From Hyphomicrobiales bacterium (GTDB lineage: Bacteria > Pseudomonadota > Alphaproteobacteria > Rhizobiales > Rhizobiaceae), in NCBI GenBank assembly GCA_900466875.1, contig UBNQ01000025.1:1-64000 (forward strand): a stretch of DNA of 64,000 bases, in the 5' to 3' direction. The notes under the pieces are model-generated. The model worked only from the letters and a program-made list of their open reading frames with translations, was not told where the DNA came from and searched no databases. This document shows, piece after piece, positions 47,614-56,006 of this stretch (positions are counted from its first letter, which is position 1; each line of letters begins with the position of its first letter). The position numbers and the translations under genes are program-made.

Positions 47614-49383
47614 CTAAGCTACCGGCCAGACATAGAGCAGGGCCGGAATGCTGACGAGGATGATGAGGAAGGATAGCGGCAGGCCAAGCCGCGGATAATC
47701 GGAGAATTTGTAGCCGCCGGGGCCGAAGACCAGCGTGTTGCACTGATGGCCGACGGGGGTGAGGAAATCGCAGCCGGCACCGATCGCCACCGCCATCAGG
47801 AAGGCTTCCGGCTGAAAGCCGAGATTGGTGGCGAAGCTGGCCGCGATCGGGCCCATGACCAGAACCGTCGCGGCGTTGTTGAGGAAGGGCGTCACGGCCA
47901 TGGCAGTGACGAGGATAAGGCCGAGCGCACCCCATGCAGGCAATGTTGCTGCGGCGGTGCCCAGCCAGCCTGCGATCAGTTCACTGCCGCCGGTCGTGCG
48001 CAAGCTGTCGGAAACCGGGATGAGGGCTGCCAGCATGACAAGGATCGGGCCGTCGACCGACTTGTAGAAATCGGTGAGCGGGATGCAGCGGAAGACCACC
48101 ATGCCGAGCGCTGCCGCGAAGAAAGCGACCGGCACGGGCGCGATGCCAACGGCTGTCGTCGCCATGGCAAGTGCAAGGATGACCAAGGGAATGAATGCGC
48201 GGCGTCGGGTGCCGAGCAGCACTTCCCGCTGGGCAAGTGGCAGAAGGGCAAAATCCTGCATGATGGTCGGCATGGTTTTGCGCGAACCCTGCAGCACCAG
48301 CACATCGCCGGGCGCCAGCGTCAGGCCGCCGAGGCGTTCCTTCAAGCGCTCGCCGTGGCGGCTGATCGCCAGGAGGTTTACGCCGCGGGTATAGGAGAGC
48401 GCCAGTTCCTTGGCGGAGAGGCCCTTCAGCGGGGATTCCTGGCTGATGATCGCCTCGACGGATATGATGTCGCCCTGCGCCTGTTCGCCGGTCAGCGGCT
48501 TGCCGGACAGTTGCAGCCTGGCGGATGAGACGATGCGGTCGAGCGCCGTGGACGGGCCTTCGAGTATCACCACGTCGCCTTCGCGAAGTTTGACGTCCGG
48601 AAAGGGCGACATGCGACGGGCGCCACGCAGGACCGCGGTGGCGATCACCTCGCCATCACCGAGTTTCAGCAGATCGCTCACCTGCTTGTCGATAACGGTG
48701 GATTCGGCGGTAAGCGAGGCTTCGGACGTGTAGTTCTTGATCTCGACGGCTTCCTCCATCGAGCTGTTCTCTTTCATTCTGCTCGGCACCAGCCAGTGAA
48801 AGAAGAGCAGGAAGGTGATGCCGACGAGACAGAGGATGACGCCCATCGGGGTGAAGTCGAACATGGTGAAGGATTGGCCAGTCAGCTCTTCGCGGATGCG
48901 CGACACGACGATGTTGGGCGAGGTTCCGATCTGGGTCATCAGTCCGCCGAGCAGGGCGGAAAAGGCCATCGGCATCAGGTATTTCGACGGCGACGCGCCG
49001 GACTTTTTGGCAAACTGGAAGGCGACCGGCATCATGATCGCCAGCGCGCCGATATTCTTGATGAAGGCGGAGAGTATCGCCACGACGATCATCAGCAGCG
49101 CCAGCTGGGTGTACAGCGTGTCGAGATTGGGGAAGAATTTCTTGATCGCCAGATCGACGACGCCGGAGCGGGCAACACCCGCCGAGACGACCAGCGCACT
49201 GCCGACGATGATGACGATGTCGTCGGAAAAACCGGAAAATGCCTTGTCCGTCGGCACCACGCCGAGAGCGACGGCTAGCACCAGCGCACAACAGGCCACG
49301 ACATCGTAGCGAAACCGGTCCCAGATGAAGACGGCCATCATCGCGGCGATAACTGCGAAGGCGAGAATCTGCTGGGTTGTCAT
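47614..49383 (-). CDS. SLC13/DASS-type anion permease with TrkA-C domains
   Basis: Sodium-coupled transporter of dicarboxylates, sulfate or similar anions, 589 aa. Six or so N-terminal helices, two cytoplasmic RCK_C (TrkA-C) domains in the middle (about 215-290 and 300-375: LGDGEVIATAVLRGARRM, APGDVLVLQGSRKTMP), and further helices with the family motif MLAALIPVSDSLRTTGGSELIAGWL and VTAMAVTPFLNNAATVLVMGPIA. The start at 49383 (MTTQQILAFAVIAA) begins with the first helix. No linked metabolic genes suggest the substrate. Confidence 0.9.
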   Translation of the reverse strand: MTTQQILAFAVIAAMMAVFIWDRFRYDVVACCALVLAVALGVVPTDKAFSGFSDDIVIIVGSALVVSAGVARSGVVDLAIKKFFPNLDTLYTQLALLMIVVAILSAFIKNIGALAIMMPVAFQFAKKSGASPSKYLMPMAFSALLGGLMTQIGTSPNIVVSRIREELTGQSFTMFDFTPMGVILCLVGITFLLFFHWLVPSRMKENSSMEEAVEIKNYTSEASLTAESTVIDKQVSDLLKLGDGEVIATAVLRGARRMSPFPDVKLREGDVVILEGPSTALDRIVSSARLQLSGKPLTGEQAQGDIISVEAIISQESPLKGLSAKELALSYTRGVNLLAISRHGERLKERLGGLTLAPGDVLVLQGSRKTMPTIMQDFALLPLAQREVLLGTRRRAFIPLVILALAMATTAVGIAPVPVAFFAAALGMVVFRCIPLTDFYKSVDGPILVMLAALIPVSDSLRTTGGSELIAGWLGTAAATLPAWGALGLILVTAMAVTPFLNNAATVLVMGPIAASFATNLGFQPEAFLMAVAIGAGCDFLTPVGHQCNTLVFGPGGYKFSDYPRLGLPLSFLIILVSIPALLYVWPVA

Positions 49384-49603
49384 GCGGCTCCGGAGGGTAT
49401 GCGTGCGGCGACTTGAGGGGACGGGTGGCGTCGAGTGACGCAATAATGCCCGAGAGCTGGAAACGTTTCAAACGTTGCTACCGGATATCGCGATCTGGGC
49501 TCATTCAGGAGCTGATCGACGAGGTGGCGTGAGCCATGGACAAGCGGGATGCGCGTATTAAGGTGCGCATCCGCATTGCTTTAGCATCCTCAAGGAGTTT
49601 TCC

Positions 49604-50149
49604 ATGACCGATATCCTATCCATCCCCGTCAAGCGCACAGACGGGGGCGAGACCACGCTTGGCCAATACAAGGGACAGGTCATGCTGGTCGTGAACGTCG
49701 CTTCCAAATGCGGACTGACCAAGCAGTATGAAGGTCTTGAAAAGCTCTATGAGGACAAGCGGGAAAAGGGCTTTGTCATCGCAGCCTTCCCGGCCAACGA
49801 TTTCAAGGGACAGGAACCGGGTACCGACGCCGAGATCGTCGAGTTCTGCCAGCTGACCTATGATGTGAAATTCCCGATCTTTTCGAAGATCTCGGTGAAG
49901 GGCGAGGACAAACATCCGCTTTACAAAGCACTGACGGGCTCCGGCGTGTCGACCACGGGTGACGGCCCGATGAAGGAGCGGCTGCGCGGTCATGGCATGC
50001 AGGTTGCCGAGGACGGGGAGATAATCTGGAATTTTGAGAAATTCCTGATCGGCCGCGACGGAAAGATCGCGGCGCGCTTTGCGCCGGACGTGACCGCCGA
50101 GGACAGCCGGTTGATCGCGGCTCTCGACCGCGAACTGGCGAAAACCTGA
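49604..50149 (+). CDS. gpx: glutathione peroxidase family thiol peroxidase
   Basis: Reduces hydrogen or lipid peroxides, cytoplasmic, 181 aa. Catalytic tetrad visible: Cys36 (SKCGLTKQY, a Cys rather than selenocysteine), Gln70 (FPANDFKGQEPG), Trp142 and Asn143 (IIWNFEKFLI). The resolving Cys expected in thioredoxin-dependent members may be Cys82 (EFCQLTYD). Ends in a strong two-way terminator shared with the TerC gene. Confidence 0.92.
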   Translation: MTDILSIPVKRTDGGETTLGQYKGQVMLVVNVASKCGLTKQYEGLEKLYEDKREKGFVIAAFPANDFKGQEPGTDAEIVEFCQLTYDVKFPIFSKISVKGEDKHPLYKALTGSGVSTTGDGPMKERLRGHGMQVAEDGEIIWNFEKFLIGRDGKIAARFAPDVTAEDSRLIAALDRELAKT

Positions 50150-50155
50150 GAATAA

Positions 50156-50180
50156 AAAAGGGCGCCTAAGGCGCCCTTTT
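50156..50180. terminator. bidirectional terminator between gpx and the TerC gene
   Basis: AAAAGGGCGCC and GGCGCCCTTTT form an 11-bp stem with a TAA loop, A-rich before and T-rich after, so it works on both strands. Confidence 0.9.
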
Positions 50181-50187
50181 CGTTGGA

Positions 50188-50958
50188 TCAGTGTCGTGTA
50201 TCGCTGCCGCCCCTGGCCTTGTTTTTGGCCTTGGAGTTTCTGGACCACATGTTGAGCATCTCGACCAGGGCCGAGAAGGCCATGGCGGCGTAGATGTAGC
50301 CCTTCGGCACGTGCACGCCGAAACCTTCTGCGATCAGCGTCGCACCGATCATCAGCAGGAAGCCGAGTGCCAGCATGACGATGGTCGGGTTGCGCTCGAT
50401 GAAGTTGGCAAGCGGGGTGGCGGCCAGAAGCATGACGGTGACGGCTGCAACGACGGCGACGATCATGATCGGCAGGTGCGGGGTCATGCCGACGGCAGTG
50501 ATGATCGAGTCGATCGAGAACACGAGGTCGAGGATGAGGATCTGCACGATTGCCGCGCTGAAGCTCATCTGGATGACTTCCGAACCGGCGCCGACCATGT
50601 CTTCCTTGTGATCGATGACGTCGACCGAGTGGTGAATTTCCTTCGTCGCCTTGTAGACGAGGAACAGACCACCGGCGATGAGGATCAGGTCCTTCCAGGA
50701 GAAGGGCTGGCCGAAAACCTCGAAGAGCGGGTTGGTCAGCTGAACGATCCAGGCGATGGTGCCAAGCAGGCCGAGGCGCATGATCAGCGCCAGACCGATA
50801 CCGATCTTGCGTGCCTTCTCACGGTGCTCCGGCGGCAGCTTGTTGGTCAGGATGGAGATGAAGATCAGGTTGTCGATGCCGAGCACGACTTCCATAACCA
50901 CAAGTGTAACAAGCGCTACCCAGGCCCCCGGGTCTGCTATGAGCGCTGCAATGTCCAT
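50188..50958 (-). CDS. TerC-family integral membrane protein
   Basis: 256 aa, seven or eight membrane helices, TerC/YoaE/YgdQ group. Marks: [42 protein letters not shown], and [14 protein letters not shown] with the conserved acidic residues in membrane helices. Relatives take part in Mn(II) export or tellurium/pH tolerance; the role here is not determined. The basic C-terminal tail ([12 protein letters not shown]) is cytoplasmic. I checked the leader for a yybP-ykoY-type riboswitch and did not see its core. Confidence 0.88.
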   Translation of the reverse strand: MDIAALIADPGAWVALVTLVVMEVVLGIDNLIFISILTNKLPPEHREKARKIGIGLALIMRLGLLGTIAWIVQLTNPLFEVFGQPFSWKDLILIAGGLFLVYKATKEIHHSVDVIDHKEDMVGAGSEVIQMSFSAAIVQILILDLVFSIDSIITAVGMTPHLPIMIVAVVAAVTVMLLAATPLANFIERNPTIVMLALGFLLMIGATLIAEGFGVHVPKGYIYAAMAFSALVEMLNMWSRNSKAKNKARGGSDTRH

Positions 50959-51065
50959 CCATGTCTCCTGTTTTCAATCAAAGGCGGTAAATGCCCGCCG
51001 CATTTGGGGGCTTCCTACCTAAAAACAAGAGGAGGTTGAAGCTATAAGGCGACAATTTGTCCGGG

Positions 51066-51770
51066 TCAGAGCGCTTTGGCGATCACGGGTTTGTTATCTG
51101 AAGCGTAGGCCGCCATGAAAACGCGGATCGCGCCGCGAATGACGCGGTCGATCTCCTGGCGCGACGGTGGTTCCGGCATGGTGCCGAAAAGGCGAAACTT
51201 GAAGAAGCTGCCGCTGACGAGATCCAGATACTGGCCAGCCGCGAGATCGAGATCGTCGATCTGCAAGGTGCCGCTGGCGACGCCGCCTTCAAGATAGTCG
51301 TGCAGCACCGTTCTCAAATTCTGTGGGCCGCGGAAAAAGCGGGAACAGAGGTCGGGCATGCGTTCGCGCACGCCAAGCACCGTGCGCATTGCCGTCACCA
51401 CTTTTTCGTCGGTCATGTGCTCAAGGAAGGTGACGCCGAATTCGTAGAGGCCCTTTTCGATATTCTCGCTCTTGGCGAGAACCGTCCTCATCGCGGCAAG
51501 AAACGCTTCTCGCTCCATCTCGACCATGGCGACGAACAGGTCTTCCTTGTTGGCGAAATAGACATAGATCGTTCCCTTGGAAACGCCGGCTTCGCGCGTG
51601 ATGTCGTTCATGCTTGCGGCATCGAAGCCCATGCGCATGAAGACACGCTTGGCGCCATCCAAAATCTGCTCCCGCTTTACAGGATCCTCGCCCGCTGCGA
51701 ACCTGCCAGATGCCTTGGCAGTTTCCTTTAGCGAGACCTTTTTTAACCCTTCCGGCGTCATTTTTTCCAT
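51066..51770 (-). CDS. TetR-family repressor of the EmrAB-type pump
   Basis: 234 aa from the ATG at 51770. Basic N-terminal extension, HTH at about 33-80 (MNDITREAGVSKGTIYVYFANKEDLFVAM), and a C-terminal ligand domain with FRGPQNLRTVLHDYLEGG of the TetR_C33/AcrR type. A palindrome (51783-51800) lies just outside this start; a longer frame open to 51821 would put it inside the coding sequence, so the start at 51770 (or 51761) is preferred. Divergent from the membrane-fusion protein gene. Confidence 0.9.
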   Translation of the reverse strand: MEKMTPEGLKKVSLKETAKASGRFAAGEDPVKREQILDGAKRVFMRMGFDAASMNDITREAGVSKGTIYVYFANKEDLFVAMVEMEREAFLAAMRTVLAKSENIEKGLYEFGVTFLEHMTDEKVVTAMRTVLGVRERMPDLCSRFFRGPQNLRTVLHDYLEGGVASGTLQIDDLDLAAGQYLDLVSGSFFKFRLFGTMPEPPSRQEIDRVIRGAIRVFMAAYASDNKPVIAKAL

Positions 51771-51782
51771 TTCCGACTTTTT

Positions 51783-51800
51783 TCGAACCGGTCGGTTCGA
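51783..51800. promoter_or_regulatory. TetR operator, copy 1
   Basis: TCGAACCGGTCGGTTCGA: TCGAACCG and CGGTTCGA are inverted, separated by GT. It overlaps the probable promoter of the TetR gene. Confidence 0.8.
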
Positions 51801-51842
51801 TCTGGACTTGATATGTGGCAAGGAAGGCTCTATGTCAACGCT

Positions 51843-51860
51843 CCGAACTGATCGGTTCGA
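51843..51860. promoter_or_regulatory. TetR operator, copy 2
   Basis: CCGAACTGATCGGTTCGA, the same site with three changes, 60 bp away on the pump-gene side and just upstream of its start. Confidence 0.75.
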
Positions 51861-51894
51861 TTGGTCGAAACCTCATTCAACGATGGTTATACCC

Positions 51895-53094
51895 ATGACG
51901 GCTTCTAAAAATGCCGGCGCGCTGCGCACAGTAAAAAACGATGACATCGACGTGAACACGACGCCAGATCAGGGCGATGCTACTCCCGAGACGGGAGAAG
52001 CCAAGCCTAGTGCGCAGTCGCAGGCTCCTGCCCAGCCGGTAGATGCGCCGAAGAAAAAGAAGCGCGGCGTCGTGCTTCCGATCGTCGTGCTTGCGCTTCT
52101 CGCAGGCGGTGCGTGGTATGGCTATGAATGGTGGACGAACGGCCGTTTCATGGTGTCGACCGATGACGCCTATATCGAAGGCGATATCGCCACGATCTCT
52201 CCCAAGGTCACGGCCTTCGTCGCCAAGGTGAATGTGGTCGCCAACCAGCAGGTCAAGGCCGGCGACGTTCTCGCCACGCTCGACAATGGCGACTATCAGA
52301 ACGCGCTCGATCAGGCCAATGCGGCGATCGAGACGGAAAAGCTGTCACTGTCGCGTATCGATGCGCAGGTCGAGGGCGCGGAGGCGAGCCTCGCCCAGGC
52401 GCAGGCTTCCAAGATTGCCCTTGAAGCTGCCGTACGCGGCGCCGAGATTACCCAGAAGCGTCAGCAGGAACTGGCCACCAAATCGGTCGGCACGGCTGCG
52501 GATCTTGACAGCGCGAATGTGGCGCTCGATCAGGCCAATGCCAATCTGATCGGCGGCGATGCCTCGATAAAGTCGGCCAAGGCGAATATCACCATTCTTG
52601 AAGCGCAGCGCAAAGAAGCCGAGAGCTCGGTGCGTACGCTGGAACTGCAGCGCGACAAGGCAGCGCGTGACCTGTCGTTCACGGTGCTGAAAGCCCCTTA
52701 TGACGGTGTCGTGGGCAACCGCTCGGTTCAGGACGGCGATCTCGTTTCGCCCGGTCAGCGGCTGATGGCGCTGGTGCCGACACGCCAGCTCTATATCGAC
52801 GCCAACTTCAAGGAGACCCAGATCCAGCATCTGGAGCCGGGCTCCAAGGTGAAGGTGCATGTCGACGCCTATAGCGACGATCCGATCACCGGCACGGTGG
52901 AATCGATCTCGCCGGCTTCCGGTTCGGTCTTCTCGCTGCTGCCGCCGGAAAATGCGACCGGCAACTTCACCAAGATCATCCAGCGCGTTCCGGTACGTAT
53001 TGCGCTGCCACAGGATGCACTCGACACGGGTCGGCTGCGCGCAGGTCTGAGCGTGGTTGTCGATGTCGACACGCGCACTGCGCCGCAGAAGTAA
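51895..53094 (+). CDS. HlyD/EmrA-type membrane fusion protein
   Basis: Periplasmic adaptor of a multidrug efflux pump, 399 aa. Disordered N-terminus with Lys-rich stretch (APKKKKRG), one membrane helix at about 58-78, the biotinyl-lipoyl half EGDIATISPKVTAFVAKV, a coiled-coil hairpin (about 140-255), second lipoyl half FTVLKAPYDGVVGNRSVQDGDLVSPGQ, and a beta-barrel domain to the end. Upstream ATGs at 51883 or 51895 are both possible; there is no strong ribosome site. Followed after 49 bases by the EmrB-type transporter gene. Confidence 0.9.
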   Translation: MTASKNAGALRTVKNDDIDVNTTPDQGDATPETGEAKPSAQSQAPAQPVDAPKKKKRGVVLPIVVLALLAGGAWYGYEWWTNGRFMVSTDDAYIEGDIATISPKVTAFVAKVNVVANQQVKAGDVLATLDNGDYQNALDQANAAIETEKLSLSRIDAQVEGAEASLAQAQASKIALEAAVRGAEITQKRQQELATKSVGTAADLDSANVALDQANANLIGGDASIKSAKANITILEAQRKEAESSVRTLELQRDKAARDLSFTVLKAPYDGVVGNRSVQDGDLVSPGQRLMALVPTRQLYIDANFKETQIQHLEPGSKVKVHVDAYSDDPITGTVESISPASGSVFSLLPPENATGNFTKIIQRVPVRIALPQDALDTGRLRAGLSVVVDVDTRTAPQK

Positions 53095-53143
53095 GTAACC
53101 GGGCTCCGAGTTAACGGCCCTCGCACAGGGCGGAGGTGGTCCC

Positions 53144-54745
53144 ATGGCTGGGAGCGCAACAACGACTGCAGGATCGATGCCCGCGGCGGCAATGCCGGCG
53201 GACGAGCCGATGGACCGGAGAAAGCTGATAGCTTTCTTCGCCATGGTGCTCGGCATGTTCATGTCGATCCTCGATATCCAGATCGTCTCGGCCTCGCTGT
53301 CGGAAATCCAGGCGGGCTTGTCTGCCGGCTCTGACGAGATCGGCTGGGTGCAGACATCCTATCTGATCGCGGAAGTGATCATGATCCCGCTGTCGGGCAC
53401 GCTCGCACGGATCGTTTCGACGCGTTACCTGTTTGCCTTCTCGGCGGCCGGCTTCACGGCTGCCAGCGCGCTTTGTGCCACGGCGACGAATATCGATCAG
53501 ATGATCGTCTATCGCGCCATCCAGGGGTTTATCGGCGGGGGCATGATCCCTTCGGTATTCGCTGCTGCCTTCACCATCTTCCCGCCGTCGAAGCGCGCCA
53601 TCGTCTCTCCGATCATCGGGCTTATTGCGACGCTTGCGCCGACCATCGGCCCGACTGTCGGCGGTTATCTTTCCCACGCCTTTTCCTGGCACTGGCTGTT
53701 CCTCGTCAACATCGTGCCGGGCATCATCGTCACGATCGTAGCATGGAACTTCATCGACTTCGACAAGCCGGAGCTTTCGCTCTTCAAGAAGTTCGACTGG
53801 TGGGGACTTCTCTCGATGGGCGTCTTCCTCGGTGCGCTGGAATATGTGCTCGAAGAAGGCAATTCCAACGACTGGTTCAACGACCATCTGATCGTCATCG
53901 GCGCAATTGCTTCGGCTGTGGGCGCGATGGTGTTCTTCTATCGGGCTTTCACGGTCGACTTCCCGGTGGTGGACCTGACGGCTTTCGCGAACCGGAACTT
54001 TGCGCTCGGGTCGATCTTCTCTTTCGTGATGGGAATCGGGCTTTACGGGCTTACCTATATCTACCCGGTCTATCTCAGCCGCGTGCGTGACTATGACAGT
54101 CTGATGATCGGCGAGACGATGTTCGTTTCGGGTCTGGCGATGTTCTTTACCGCGCCGATTGCCGGCAAGCTTTCGACCGTGATGGACCTGAGGGCGATGA
54201 TGGTGCTCGGTTTCGTCAGCTTCGGTGCCGGTACCTATATCATGACCGGCATCACGGTGGACTGGGACTTCTACGAGCTGTTCGTGCCGCAGATCCTGCG
54301 CGGTTTCGGGCTGATGATGTGCATGGTGCCGATCAACAATATTGCGCTCGGCACGCTGCCGCCCGCCCGTATTCGCGGGGCATCGGGCCTGTTCAACCTG
54401 ACGCGTAACCTCGGCGGTGCCGTGGGGCTTGCGATCATCAGCACCCTGCTCTCCAATCGCCAGGACGTGCATTACGAGCGGCTGCGCGAGCATCTCGACT
54501 GGGGCAACCCGACTGCGGTCGACCAGTTGAACAGCATGGCATCCAATCTCAATGCGGCCGGTCTGGACGGTTCGACGGGTGCGATACGGCAGCTGGTCAA
54601 TCTCGTTACGCAGCAGGCCGTTGTCATGTCGTTCAGCGATGTCTTCCTGATCCTGACCGTGTTGTTCGGGCTGATGGTGCTCGGTGTTGCGCTGATCGAA
54701 AAACCTTCGCCGCAGATCACAGGGCGAAGTGGCGGCGGCCACTGA
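53144..54745 (+). CDS. EmrB/QacA-type MFS multidrug exporter (DHA2)
   Basis: 533 aa, 14 predicted membrane helices, drug:proton antiporter. Motif D1-like DIQIVSASLSEIQ in helix 1 and the motif A/C regions around GTLARIVSTRYLF and GLIATLAPTIGPTVGGYLS. Works with the adaptor to carry drugs across both membranes, together with an outer membrane channel encoded elsewhere. GGAGG is 7-8 nt before the start. A terminator follows. Confidence 0.93.
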   Translation: MAGSATTTAGSMPAAAMPADEPMDRRKLIAFFAMVLGMFMSILDIQIVSASLSEIQAGLSAGSDEIGWVQTSYLIAEVIMIPLSGTLARIVSTRYLFAFSAAGFTAASALCATATNIDQMIVYRAIQGFIGGGMIPSVFAAAFTIFPPSKRAIVSPIIGLIATLAPTIGPTVGGYLSHAFSWHWLFLVNIVPGIIVTIVAWNFIDFDKPELSLFKKFDWWGLLSMGVFLGALEYVLEEGNSNDWFNDHLIVIGAIASAVGAMVFFYRAFTVDFPVVDLTAFANRNFALGSIFSFVMGIGLYGLTYIYPVYLSRVRDYDSLMIGETMFVSGLAMFFTAPIAGKLSTVMDLRAMMVLGFVSFGAGTYIMTGITVDWDFYELFVPQILRGFGLMMCMVPINNIALGTLPPARIRGASGLFNLTRNLGGAVGLAIISTLLSNRQDVHYERLREHLDWGNPTAVDQLNSMASNLNAAGLDGSTGAIRQLVNLVTQQAVVMSFSDVFLILTVLFGLMVLGVALIEKPSPQITGRSGGGH

Positions 54746-54776
54746 TCGTTTGAAAACTTTCCGGAAACCACCGCCG

Positions 54777-54811
54777 AAAGGGGCTGTCGCTGCAGAGTGA
54801 CGGCCCCTTTT
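54777..54811 (+). terminator. terminator after the EmrB-type gene
   Basis: AAAGGGGC (54777-54784) and GCCCCTTT (54803-54810) enclose a partly paired loop (TGTC/TGAC), with T-rich sequence after. Confidence 0.8.
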
Positions 54812-54844
54812 CTGCTGCATGTTCCAGCCGCGGCGATTTTCTGA

Positions 54845-54857
54845 TTTACGTACCTCA
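54845..54857. promoter_or_regulatory. XylR (LacI) operator before the regulator gene
   Basis: TTTACGTACCTCA, identical to the block at 61408-61420 and one half of the palindrome at 57524-57549. It lies 34 bases before the regulator start. Confidence 0.75.
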
Positions 54858-54890
54858 AAAACTGGGCTAGGACGCTTCACGGAGGAATTC

Positions 54891-55916
54891 ATGAAGCCCA
54901 CCGTCCATGATATCGCGCGCAGCGCAGGCGTCAGCCTTGCAACGGTCGATCGCGTTCTCAATGGCCGGCCCGGCGTGCGCCATGTCACCCGCGAACGTGT
55001 CGAACAGGCGATCTTGAACCTCGGTTATGTGCGCGATGTCGCGGCAGCCAACCTTGCCAAGGGCCGGACCTATTCCTTCGTCTTCGTGATGCCGGCCAAC
55101 GACAACTCTTTCATGATCGAGATACGCGATGAAGTGCACGCCGCGATCTCGCGGTCCGGTGCGGAGCGCACGCAAATCCGTATCCTGGAAGTGCCGCCGT
55201 TTGATGCGCAGGCGCTGGCGGATGCGCTTGACGGGATCGTTCCCGACAAGCCCGATGGCGTTGCCTTTGTCGCTGTCGAGGGTGATCCGGTACATGCCGC
55301 GGTCGCGAGGCTGAAGGAGGCCGGAATTGCGGTCGTGACGCTTGTTTCCGATCTTCCCGGGTCGGAGCGGGATCATTTTGCCGGGATCGACAACAATGCG
55401 GCCGGCCGCACGGCGGCCAATCTTCTCGGACGGTTCGCCGGCGGACGTGAGGGCAGGATCGCCGTCATTGCCGGCTCGATGCTGGTGCGCGACCATCGTG
55501 AGCGGCTCGAAGGCTTTCTTGCGGTGATGGGCGAGAGTTTTCCACGGCTTGCCGTGCTGCCCGTTATGGAAGCGCGGGACGATCCGGCGCTTGCGGCGGA
55601 AGTCGTTTCGGCGGCATTGCGTCACTATCCCGATATCATCGGGCTCTACAGCCTGGGTGCCGGCAATCGCGGCATTGTGCATGCGCTACGCGAGGTTGCT
55701 CCCGAAGCGCGACCCGTCGTCGTTGCGCACGAGTTGACGAAGACCACCCGTTCGGCGCTCGCCGAGGGTCTTATCGATGCCTTACTCAATCAGGATGCTG
55801 GCCACGAAGTCCGCAGCGCGATCCGTGTGCTGAAGGGCCGTGTGGAGGGCCTGCCGGTGATCGCCGCGCAGGAACGTATCCGTATCGACATATTCCTGAA
55901 GGACAACATGCCCTAG
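54891..55916 (+). CDS. LacI-family regulator of the xylose genes
   Basis: 341 aa. LacI HTH at residues 3-50 (VHDIARSAGVSLATVDRVLNGRPGVR), hinge helix near RDVAAANLAKG, and a periplasmic-binding-protein-like sensor domain (60-340; Peripla_BP_4 type). Located directly before xylB and xylA, with its own operator site nearby, so likely a xylose-responsive autoregulated repressor; the exact inducer is inferred. GGAGGAATTC is 5-6 nt before the start. Its stop is 2 bases ahead of an inverted-repeat element. Confidence 0.9.
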   Translation: MKPTVHDIARSAGVSLATVDRVLNGRPGVRHVTRERVEQAILNLGYVRDVAAANLAKGRTYSFVFVMPANDNSFMIEIRDEVHAAISRSGAERTQIRILEVPPFDAQALADALDGIVPDKPDGVAFVAVEGDPVHAAVARLKEAGIAVVTLVSDLPGSERDHFAGIDNNAAGRTAANLLGRFAGGREGRIAVIAGSMLVRDHRERLEGFLAVMGESFPRLAVLPVMEARDDPALAAEVVSAALRHYPDIIGLYSLGAGNRGIVHALREVAPEARPVVVAHELTKTTRSALAEGLIDALLNQDAGHEVRSAIRVLKGRVEGLPVIAAQERIRIDIFLKDNMP

Positions 55917-55917
55917 G

Positions 55918-55963
55918 GGTGCGTCACGAAACGTGTGAAGTGGTTTTCGGAAGAAGACGCACC
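55918..55963. repeat. inverted-repeat element between lacI and xylB
   Basis: GGTGCGTC (55918-55925) and GACGCACC (55956-55963) enclose ACGAAACGTGTGAAGTGGTT, a block of a type seen in many rhizobial intergenic repeats. Its left end touches the regulator stop codon. Confidence 0.55.
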
Positions 55964-56006
55964 TTAAACAAAAGTCTGCTCCGAAGGCAGGATGAAAGGA
56001 TAGAAC

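Noticed and set aside
50959..51065. Possible yybP-ykoY manganese riboswitch before the TerC gene
   Set aside because: The conserved core and paired elements are not visible in the leader on the minus strand.
53111..54988. 625-codon open frame on the minus strand opposite the EmrB-type gene
   Set aside because: Composition is dominated by Arg, Asp and His, with no domain; the plus-strand transporter is complete with 14 helices and a ribosome site.
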